Positions 11,640 to 23,600 of a stretch of DNA of 64,000 nt are shown here, in pieces. The translations under genes and the position numbers were made by a program. Each line of letters starts with the position of its first letter. Positions within the stretch are counted from its first letter, which is position 1. The stretch covers positions 438,055 through 502,054 of the forward strand of contig NW_019091545.1 in the NCBI RefSeq assembly GCF_001949145.1. The letters run 5' to 3'. The notes below the pieces were generated by a model that was not told where the DNA came from, searched no databases, and saw only the letters and a program-made list of their open reading frames with translations. This DNA comes from Acanthaster planci (lineage: Eukaryota > Echinodermata > Asteroidea > Valvatida > Acanthasteridae).

Positions 11640-14600
11640 GTTAGATTAGTGCAGGTTGGGTGCAAGACGTGCAGATTTAAATCATTTCCTTACTTAAAAC
11701 AACACCTAATTATTGTTGATATTTGATAAGAAACCATACTGTTAGATGGTTACTGACTTGAAAGTAAGAAAATGTGTTCATTGGAGATTGGGAACAAGTC
11801 TTCAACATGTGAAGTTTTACCTGACTTGAAACTTCTAATATCCTCATGTAGGTGTTGAGATGATCTCAAGTATTGGAGATTGAAGTATAAGGAAATTACA
11901 GAGAAGAGAATGTCCTTTGAAAAATCCTGAATTTGGCCTCACTGTAGTGCATTTCATTTAGCAACTTTCTTCACTGAATTCATCAATAAAGGATTCTGTC
12001 TAAAACTGGAGTGTACCTGTTGCCTTCAATATGTTCCACTTTGAAGGCAGGTTAAGTGTCTCTTCTTCCTGGTTTCGTTTTTGTAGTCTGGAAGTTCTCG
12101 CCGTCTTCTCCGAAGGATGACATCTATTTCAATCTTCCACAGAGTGGACAAACAGGTATCCCACTTCTAACTCCAGATTTACTACAGGTTGGAGAAATTG
12201 GGGGTTTGAGTCTTTGATGCAGGACCGCTGCACATTGCACAGTGAAAGAATTTGGGCTAATTTGTTCCGATGCCAGTCTTAAAGTTATGTACAAGTCGGG
12301 TGACAAACATTGAGATGAAAAGGAACAAGAAATGACAAAGGAATAGCATAGTTTGTTTGAACATGAAACTTCTGACTTGAGAATGGGTGTAGAAGTGGAC
12401 AGACCTGTGGGGACTTGATTGCAACTATGTTTAGCTAACAAGTTTTTTCAAAGGAAAATGTATTTAAAGATCAGTTATGGAAAAAATGGGCAGATATCCT
12501 GTGGCTACATGCTAAATGATTGAAGTAACCTTGTTCAAATTGGTTGTACTTCTTGTCAGGATGGAATCTACAAGATGTGCATGTCACCGGAGGGAAAGCA
12601 ATTGGTGACTGTTCATCAATCAGGTCTGGTCTCTCTCTGGGACGTACCATCTCTCAAGAACAGGGGAATCTGGTCTCCAGAAAGTCAGGTGAAATGGGAA
12701 TTGTTGTGTATATTGATGATTTAAAAGCAAAAAAAGTAAGCAAAGCAGATTCATACTTTTAAGTCAATTCTTATTAAGAGAGAATACTGGAATCCTTTAT
12801 TCAAGAGAACTGCTCTGTAAGAGAGGATTGGCTAACCTGCACTTGATTCCACCAGTCAACATTGTTTCATTTCATGTTAGTTTTGTTACATTTTTTACGG
12901 TTTTAGCCTGGGTATGATGAGCAGAATCCAAACATTCTGATTCCATCCAAGAAGAAGCCAGCAGAAGGTAATTTACCACTGTGGCCTCAATCCTTGTTAG
13001 TTCCTCTGTCCACTTCCTTGTTTGGACAAGCAGATGTTTGTTTGTCCGTCTGTCAGGTTGCATTAGTGTCTGTCTGTGTTCATTAATACTTCTCAAATTA
13101 ATTTAGGGTTTGCAGCTGCATATGGCTTTACAAGTTGATCAGAGCAAAGGCATAAATCATGAGCCAGTCAGAAACCAATCGTTTGCCAGTCGGAAGTCAA
13201 TCCAAAGTTATCAAAATAAAAGCAAGTCAATTAGGAGTCGATAATAAGTTGTAAGTCAAGTCGCACTTTGTCATTTACTATCCTTTGTTACTTGCAACTT
13301 TGGATATGACCTGTGATTATCTTGACAATAGTCCTAACAGACCCAAATCCTCCGATGATTTTACATACACCCTAGGGAGTTAGGGTTAAGCAACTCTTTG
13401 ATTACACCTTGTGAATCTTAATGTTCTGAGTTTCACTCCAAAGCGGAAACTCTCAGTCTTTATACTGTTTATTTCTTGGTTTTATTCACCTGTTACAGGT
13501 CAACCAGCATCTCATTCTTTGATTGATGTCAACTTTTGGTCTGAAAAGGTAAAACTTTATAGCGCTTGAATTGAGGAATATGAAAAGTGTATGTTATCTT
13601 TTTCGTCTCTCTGTGATTTCTTTTTTTGATTGTAGGCTGGTTGGTTGTATGTGTTGTAAATTGTACCTGCTGTCATTTGATTTCACACTAAGATTACAGT
13701 GGTCTTGTCTCTGTTTCTTCAGGCCTTGATCTTGGCCCGTTACTCAGGTGCTGTGGCTGTGGCCTCCACAAGGCACCTGACTAATCTCCTGGGCGATTCT
13801 TGTGAGTGGTTTGAGCCGGCGCCAAGAGTCAACATAGCCTCTGACAAAGGGTTCCTGTCAATTGAAGTAAGGAAGACCACAGACTGCAGGATTTTTTGTT
13901 GTGCAGACTAGGCACGAGGGAAATGAAAGCTGCAGTGTGTGCATGCCTCAATCAATTTTCATTTGAATGTGCATAAACACAGGATATTTTGACAGAGGGA
14001 TGTAGATGTTAAATGTTCACATGCAGCAATAGTACAAGGATTCAAGGATATTTATCTTTGTCATACTGATGTAGCAAGTAGGCAAGGTACGTTACAAATA
14101 CATCCATCTATAAAAGTTGCCCTAGTTAACCTTCATAATTTTCAGTGTAAGAATTTCCTGGACGTGTCATTTTTAGGAAAATAGGAAAATCCATTGGTTT
14201 TCATTATTTGGCATAGTGTGAGAGCAAAACGTCCGCCCTGAAGCGTCGACGCATGCCGTCTGATCGCGATGCAGATGACAGTAAGAACCAACCTCCGGAG
14301 AATGAGGACGGGGATGATAGTGACGACGATGATGATGATGAAGATGTGACGATGCTCACAAGAACAACCAAACTCATGAAACAGGTTAGTTGTTCATCTT
14401 TGAGCAGTGATAGACGAACTCTTTTATGTTCAGAGTTATCTTCAGGTGTCTTTCGAGTTAATAGTCTAAAGTAGTTTTGAAAAAAAAAGATATTGAAAAC
14501 TTTTTTTTTGTCTGTCTAGGCAATGTACTTCGTCACAGAAAGTGATAGATTTCAACCACCGAGGAAGCGTCCAAAGTAAGTCTGAGTTAACCAACACACT

Positions 14601-17600
14601 CCATATTCAATCTCAAATACAGAAATAAAAATCCTGCAAGTTACAGTCCATCAGTTACAGATATCAAAAAGTAACTTGTTATTGTTAAAGTTATTGTTGA
14701 AGAGAATACTCAGTTTAGAGAAAGGTGTGGGACAAAACTCCCTGTGAAATTGTTCTTCCTGGCAAGAGTTTGTGAGCTGAGTGTGTGGATATACATGCGG
14801 TTATTTATCCTAAACCTATTACACTTTTGTCTCTGAAGAGATCCGCAAACAACTCCTAGCTCGTGGTCATTCTTTGTGAAGATCTTGAACAAAAGGAAAA
14901 ACACCATTTACTAAATCTGATGACTTTTTGGACTTCTAGAGTTGTGAGTCGGACATATCGTCTGGTGAGTCTCCAGAAAACGACACCAGAGGAATTGTAT
15001 GCCAGAAGGGTAAGCTTGATGGTCAAATACTTGGCCATTCACACTGTGAACTGGATACCATGTTATCAGAAGTGGAAATGAAGCTAAGAAAGCATCAGCA
15101 AGTGTTGTAGTACATCCCTGTCAGCCAATCTTACTCAAATTCATCTCTCTTAATACAGGCATGTGAATTTGATTATAAATCATACTCCTCACCTTGGTTT
15201 ACCACTGAATATTCATCTCGTTCTCTAACCTCACCTCAGTCCTTTTGAAATGAAGCATTTCTTTGTTGTCTCCCCTCAATAACCGCTTCCTGCTGGGTGG
15301 AATATGCGCTTGCGGAGTGAGTTCTCGGGCAATTTTCAAGATTTTCCGTTTCGAATTTCTTCAAAAATTCATAACTTCCTTTACCCGACGCTTACACTCA
15401 CATGAATAACTGTCTGGTGTCGACACTAATCTGACAGGCAACCTCCACTGATGCCTGGGTATTGCAGCCAGGCCTGCCGCCCAGTAAAGAGGGCCAAGAA
15501 TTGTGCGGTGTTGCGTAATTTCCTTTGCTCCTGACATTGGTCCAGAGTGTTGCTGAATGGCAGTGGTGTCTTTACAAATGCAGCCCGAATAGCGTTCAGC
15601 GGTATTGTATCGCTCATTACTGGAGTGCTGGAGCCCTTTTGTCACCGCTGATAATCTGTGGCTGCTGAATGCCACTAACAGTGGTATAGTGTTTCAAAAC
15701 ATTGAAGGATTACCTTTGCTAATGCCAACTGGAAAATGATAGCAGTTCCCCGCAGTCCAGTCTTTTGTTTTGTATGGAATTTGTGCATCCCGGCTATGCA
15801 TACAAACCTAAGGGAACCTCAGAGGCAAGTGGTTAAGCTTCTATCTGGCGTTTGAGTGTGTGTTGTTTTTTTTTGCAAAGATCCCTTTATTTGTGATCAG
15901 AAACAAATCATGCCTAAATCATTGATAGAAAAAGATTGCTAACTTCTTAATTTGTCTCAGATTGAGAATGAAGAGTATGGTGAAGCTCTTGTCTTGGCCC
16001 GACGCTTCAATCTGGATGCAGATCTTGTGTACCAGAGGCAATGGAGAAAAGCTCGTGTCTCCATCGCAGCAATACAGGATTATTTGGTGAGGTTCTCTCT
16101 GATTTCCAACAACCAAATAAATCACACTTGGAAATGTGTATTACATCCCCTTTATTCAATAATCGGAAGAACGGGAAAAACATTGAGCAGAATTTGAACC
16201 AAGAACCTGGGTAACACAGTGCTGGTGCTCTACCAACTGAACAATCATCCTGATGTTAGGGGTTCTTCCTAGTCATCAGAACATTGATCCAAGATTCTTT
16301 TTAGAAACCATAGTGCAAGCCCTGTTATCTTTGTTGCTGCATTGCTGAGGATTTAAGGCTTGCTGACAGAATTAGATACTGTGCTGGCCGGTTTAGCTCT
16401 CTGAGCCCACCCAAGCCAGCTTGTGAGTTGTTCTCCTCAGCCTAGCAAAGGGCTGAGTTTATTGTGCCTATTACACTGTGTCTCTGAGGGGCATACCTTG
16501 TACCTCAACATTCAAATTAAGTTTTGGGGCTCAGTTTAACACCAGCTCAGTTTTGTGGAGCTATAAGTATCAACTCACTTCCACTCGCATCAATTTCTTT
16601 TTCAAATTATTATTGTTGGAAATTTAAGATACAAAACTCTTGCAAACTGCTTGCCAAAGTTCTGCACTGACTTGTAGTACTCAATGGCAAATAGTTACAA
16701 GGTGTGACACTTTGATCCAGGGAGAATCTTTCTTTATAGTCTTTAAGGAGTTTTACTCTGCTGTTCAGGGAAACATAATTTAGATGATTTGTCGTTGCTG
16801 TTTATGTGATTGCACTAAATTGCCTTGGTTTTTGGTACTTTAGGGTTGGAAAGTTCCTCCCATGGAGTTAGGGTTAAGTGGACTGATTAATAATGTTTCT
16901 TCATCTAATCTGTTCTCAGAGTAAAATCACCAAGCGTGCCTGGGTGCTTCATGAGTGCTTAGAGAGAGTGCCTGACGACATTGATGCAGCTAGGGAACTC
17001 CTGCAGTATGGCCTAAGCGGCACGGACCTAGAAGCTCTCATCGCCATTGGCAGTGGAGAGGACCATGGCAGGTATGTCAAACAGATTGATGAATATTCAT
17101 TACTGTGGGACCATATCCCTTGTGGGATGGTAACAAGATTGTTTCCATGAAGAACTTCTGAGCAAACAGTTTGTCTGAGACGGGTTACCAGACTACCATA
17201 TCCCCCACCAAATAGCTACCTATATACCTGTTTTTACAGCAAGACCCTTTACAGATGTCAACCTTTCTCAAAGGAAGAAACTTTTCATAGAACAATCCTA
17301 ATAATACCTTGCTTTGACGTCATTTACTGACAAGTGATATGCAACATGAATTCAAAACTTCGTACACATACATTAACTTCTAGAATTGAATGAAAAACAA
17401 AGTTGAAAAGATATTTACAGGAATATAAGCCGGGGCAAAAGTCATTTTGTGATCCACCAAAGTTACTTCACCATATACCAGTTTGACAGTTGTAAAAACA
17501 TTCAACATTTGACACTTGTCCGGGAAAGTGAATTGATCAAAGTTGTGGAAGAAAGTTGCTAGAAAACTTGGACAGATGGCAATATAACTGTTCATGTGAT

Positions 17601-20600
17601 TGGTAAATTTGCTATGCCCATAATTTCACCAGACTGGTTGGGATGTCATCCAGTTTCCTCTTACTGAATTATTCATGGATTGAATTCATGGATTCTTGAT
17701 TGATGCATTATAGATTGTAATACATGTATAAGATTACATGTGCTTGAAAGAGTAAGGTCATGTCATATTTGTAACGGAAAGATATTAAGAATTGAAATGG
17801 TATTTCTTTATGTAGAGAAAAATGTATCTTTGATCATTCAACACATCCATGATATCTCAGAATCGGAAGAGGAAAGATCCGAAGAAACTGCACAGAACCG
17901 ATGAAAATGAAGGCTGGAATGTAACTCCCTGTTGTGTCATAGATCCAGCCTAGAATGGAAACATAATGAAATACAAAATGGTGAAAGATATCTGGATAAA
18001 TACTTGGAAGTGGACAACAATTCATCACGACTGCCGTTTAGCCAATATCATTGGTGTCAAGACATGATCTTGGGACTTTTTAATGATGTAAACATGAGAT
18101 GAAATACCCAGGCTTTGCTTCAGTAAGAATAAAACAGGTCGGATCATTCAACACATCCACGACATCTGAGAACCAGAAGGGGGAAGATTACAAGAGACTG
18201 TGTAGAACCGATGAAAATGAAAGCTGGGATGTAACTCCCTGTTGTGTCATAGGTCCAGCCTAAATAAAGACAAAACGAAAGATTGATGTTTAAGTGAAAA
18301 AAATAGGAAAATTGCAATCAGTTTATAATTATGATTGCATATTACCCAATGTCAGATGAAAAGATTTAAGACCCTCTTTAGAGAGATTTCACATTAGCGC
18401 CGTCTGCACATATCCGCATCGAAACCGAGGTGCTCGGTGTTGAACTTCGTCACACACACCCGCAGAGTTGATGCAGTACATGCAGTATCCATTTTGTAAG
18501 TGTGACGCCTCTTAAGTTTAAACCACGCCCACTGCACATGTAGATACATGATGTTAGTTTGCGGTAAATTGCCATTATTTTTTCTTTTGATTTTACGTGT
18601 CGAGTCATCCTGAAAGACTCTTCTACAAACATTTGCAGCCTGAAATTTAACATGTCTTCATGTGTCTTGTGTCTGGACTCCTTACTGTCAACATATACAT
18701 ACAGCCTCGTTTTCAAACGCAGAAGTGGGCAGATCGACACTAAAGGCGTCGTATTGGGATCCCTCTATGGTGTTTTTAGTCTTGTTTTATCTAAATCTCA
18801 GTCTTGGGACAGTTGGTTGTGGTCTCAAAAGCACAATCTGGTCTAAGTCTGGATTTTGGCCTGCTTGATCTCGTCACTGTGTCCGCGATCCTCGTTACTT
18901 CCTCCATTCACTTCCTTGTTTGGTTAAAAGCAGATGTTTGTTTGTCAGTCTGTCAGACTGCACTCGTTTCTCAGATTTTTAAAGGTTGGTGGTAGTCTCT
19001 ATCTTTGGTTTTTTGCTATGGTGGTCCTGACCTTAACAGTTATGCGAACAGTGTTAGAAATAGTGGAGATAAAAATGTGGCTTACCAGGTAAAAAGCCAA
19101 GAGTGCCATCTACGATGGCTCCAGTGATACCTAACCAGCCAAAAGTTCCAGCTAGTAAGTCCACACCAAGGACCTGCTTACTCAGAACATCATGCAAACA
19201 GCTCATAACACCAGAACAGGTTAAGATCAGGAATGATGATGTCATCATTGACCAATAAGATATTAGCCAAGGAGTTGCACAGAACGACACAGAACAGATA
19301 GTAGCAGCTGTGCCCATTAGGAGACAACTTGATATTATCTCACGGTCCACCAGGTATCCCTGAAAAAGTTTTCCCAATAAACCTCCAATGCCTCCCACTG
19401 TGACAAATGTTGCTGCCTGCTCTAAGGAAAATTCATTTGATTGGGCTTGTGAAACAAAATAAATGATCCACATGTTAAAAGAGTACTTGGTACTGCATGT
19501 AATGATTGCAATTGACCAGAAACGATAGTCAGCAAGAAGTCTGATATCAAAGATCTTGACAAGATTCTCAAATAGTGCGGCACAAAAATCTGGATTTTGT
19601 CTCTGTTCAGAAGTGACATCATTTGTTGGAAGCTCTTGGTATCTGCCTGTTGAAGATGCTCCTGCTACCAGAGTGAGGGCACCACAAGCAACAAAATGCA
19701 TGAAGATACCGCCTAGGAGTAGCATGGTTCCTCTCCATCCATAGGTGTCAAGGAATAAATGGATGAGAGGTGCAAGCACAAACAGCCCGATAGAATCACC
19801 TGTTCGTGCAATACCGGTGGCTGTTGCATAGTTCCTGGTAAAATGACGGCCAATAGCCTCTTTCAACAGCACACCAGAAACTCCAAATGCTGTACCTGCA
19901 GTGAGAGAAACTTTGTGTCTGACTGGGATTCCAGACTGTACAAATAACCCTTTGATCATGAAGAGAGAGGGGTTAAAGCACTTGAGTGATGTTAATGTCT
20001 TTTGCCTGTGGTCAGCTGCATTGTCTGCAAAGATTTTGTTGGATTGTGCACATTCAAACGAATATTGATGGTGCTTACTGTTGCCATATTTATTTGCTGT
20101 ATGTGAGCATGAGATCTTTCAACTTGGAATTAGAGAATGCCAGCAGCATACACCAGATCATGGGACATTCATCACCTGAAGAGGGCGCTGTAGTAAGGGA
20201 AACCTTTCCATCTAAACAAAGTACAGAATGCTAAAGTTGAGAACAAGATAACTTCTTCTCCCTTCATTGCTAGATGTTATTTAAGGAAATGGGAGCTAGT
20301 CTGGATATTAGAACTTTTCACTGGTCCCTGTCTTGTCTTCTCGTTATGTACCAGGCAATTTGAAAAGTGACAGAGGCCGTGTACTAGTCTTGTTTCAAGT
20401 GCTGTGGGTCTAGGTCTCCTTCTTCCAAGCGTGTATTCATGATTGCTTTGTGGTTATTCTGTTGGTATTTCTGACATCGGCACATCAAAATTAAGTGTTT
20501 TATGGAAAGACTATCGCATACGTGTACATGTACCTGCAAATAGAATGAAGGTACAAGACATCAGGGCAGGAGAAGTTGCAAATGCAGCAAGAATAGGACA

Positions 20601-23600
20601 GAAAGCACTCATCAAACCACATGTCAGGATAATGGAACCAATTTGGAATGATTTACCAATCAGTCTTGCAAAGATTCCTGCAGAAATAAAGATTTGGAAG
20701 GAAGGTTTGCATACAGATAACTAAGTGTAAGTATGGTAAGATTGGGTATCAACTAGAAATGTCAGTCATTATTCCACATAACATTTTAAAGAAAAATTGG
20801 TTGAACCTGTGCACCACCCATGTTGATGTTTACTACACACGTTTCAAGTTGTCTTAACCCTTAAAGAGCCGGGGAGGGTGGAATTCAACTTTGTTCTGAT
20901 GTTGCCGCAGTGCATTTTTGTTTCAGGAATTAAGTCTTTAGGAGTTTTAGAGTTACTCTTTGTGGTCGTCTTGACACCATTTTAGCAAACATTGAAGTTA
21001 TTGTTTTCGTGCAGCGCACATTTTCTAGAGAAAGAAAAGCTAAAAATGTATACTTTTTTGCTGTGGTGCTCGATGCATGCATACTGGCACACAGGTAGCC
21101 ATGAATTTCAAATGATTGTAACCAGGTAACAAGAAATATGATATGTCTGATTAGGTTCAAACTTCACATTTGTAATGATAAGGTGTGACTCTACATGCAT
21201 GCCAAGTTGCATAAAAATTGGACGAGTTTTTAGCCCCCAGCTCTTTTAGGGTTAAAATCCATTTTATTCAGACAGAAAACGGTTGAAGAGAACAGTGGGG
21301 TTGTGCATGTAAAATTTAACATCAATTTAGAAAACAGTTGACAGGTTTAATTTGGGGAATGCAGGAGAGGGAAACCTTGGATATCACAGTCAACATTAGC
21401 ACAAGTAGTTTGGATAATACGAAATTACCTCCAGAGGTTTTTTCAGGAATTACGCCAAAATGTCACAAAGCCTAATCAGTCCTTTTGAAATTGTTTACGT
21501 ACAGAAGGTGCAAAAGTATAGGACAACTTTTTCTTGATGACTTTTGCTAGAGCCTGATGTATGCTAGAGCCTTTGCTGTGTACATTCAAGGTGTACTCAA
21601 GGTTTTCATGTTCTGGTGAAAATGTGATTGCTATCCACTACCTGCTAAGCCAGTTGCTGTGCCTATAATGGAAATTGTCCCACCCAGAATCCAGGTGGTG
21701 GTATCAAATTGATCTTGTAGAATGGGAATCATCATTCCAAAGCTTTTGTAGATTCCAACCCAGATGAAGAGCCTGGTCCAGAGTGCCAGCACAACTATCC
21801 ATCCTTTGTGGTCTCCATCAAATCTACCTGAGAACCCCATGACTTTGCTGGTAACTACACAAATAAAAGAAGCAATGACATCAGTACTGTATGGTTGTGA
21901 CAGAGAGGGTGGGGGAAGTGGTGGGGACGGGAAACTTGAAGTGGAATGATGTACAAACAGAATACCATTGTTGTTTATGGTATGTAATGGTTTTTATTAT
22001 TATATGTAAACGGTTTGTTTGATTGTGTAATCCCTGCCAACAAGGGAATTAAAATGCAATTTACAAAAGATTACACGTACAGAAATGCTACAAAAATAGG
22101 TTGAAATCAGTTTTGAAAAAGGTATTTGAATGCATCCAAACTAAATTTTGGGGAATGGTGAGATGTGAAAGGGGAAGGGAAATTGGGTTAGTTTGATAGA
22201 AGGAAGCAAACTCAAGACAACAATGAGAATTGCAACAAATATAACACCAAGAAAACAAAAATAACAGTGAACAAGTACAAGAACCAGTCAGATGACCCAA
22301 GTAAAACAAAAAGAGATAGGAATACTAAATCTATCACAGTAGAGTTACACAAAAGTAATAATCAGTATTTATGAAAAAGAATTCCACTTAAAAAAATAAA
22401 AAATACTATCAGTACCATAAACATCTACATGAATATGCATAATACCAGTGAAATAGGGGATAAGGACAGGGAAGCGAATGCTGTTAAACCAGACATTTAG
22501 AAATGGAAAATTGTAGGAAGAAATTAACAGGTAGGAATGAACAGAGAGAACGACAAATGGGAGGAGAAAATGGGAATGTTGGAAGGCAAAATCAGGAGGG
22601 GAACAAAGTGGAAATCGACCCGAGAGCAAGAGGTTAGGGGTGGGAGGAGACAGGGAGGGGAGGGAAAGAGGGGCTGAGGAAAAGGTTAGGGGAGAGAATA
22701 GCTGGAAATAAAATAAAAACAAGTTGACATAGGTACGTGGATGAAGAGATCAAAACACAAATTAAGCATTTTCTGATGGTGTCAGGGTTAGTGCACTTTC
22801 AAAAGAGTAGTTGTCATGCATACTTCCTTAGTAGAGCAGTCAATAGAAATCGTGAGATGGCAGTAAACTTTGTACTCCAAGAAGTTCAACCATTTCAAAA
22901 TTACAACTGACACCTGCAGAAAATAATGGAAGTTGGGAAAAAAGTGGAATGGCAAAGCAGACCCAAAGTTTCTGACAAAAACAAAAAGAATACTTACAGA
23001 ACCACAGTCAAATGTGGAGCAAGAATCCTACCCAGTAGATTTCACTCTGAATGTTCTTTGAGGATGTACCAGTCACTACTCTTTCCACTGCATACACACA
23101 TTGGTTTCTTGGGACTGCCTAAGATTAAGAAATCCTTAGAATAAGCACATCACATGCCCTGCCAGTCAGTTAAAATAAAGTAACAAAGACCATTTGTCTG
23201 GTGGGTTTGGGAGAATATTCTGGATTAAAGAAGTTACATTCAGCCCCCTTCCCATAACAAGTTTCAATACAAGAAATGTGCCCTTGTGTTTCTTCATTCT
23301 TAGCTTTTGTGGAAAGTTTCTTTTAGCCATATTTGCCTATGATATGCTCCAGGTTTATTTTAAGTTCTGATGTCGATGATGAGGATAATATGGACCAACT
23401 GGATCACTCCCAGGGCACTCATCAAGAACCATCCACCAAAGAGAAGAGAGAACGACTGATAGGACAAGTCAACTTCAAAAGGTTAGAGCCTGAGAGGTCA
23501 ATGACTTGGGAAGCAGGCTGGTTGACAAAGATAGAACTCTATTAGCTGGGGTCTATTATTTCCTAGTGATGGACCATGGAAAGTCTCCAAGACGGGACGT

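Noticed and set aside
17380-17595. Possible third copy of the transporter terminal exon
   Set aside because: A short string (AYIPVNIF) resembles SYIPAFIF of the real exons, but there is no acceptor AG before it, the spacing differs and the rest does not align.
22369-22722. 117-codon minus-strand open frame
   Set aside because: It is open because the + strand is purine-rich. The product is a low-complexity Ser/Pro/Phe/Leu string.
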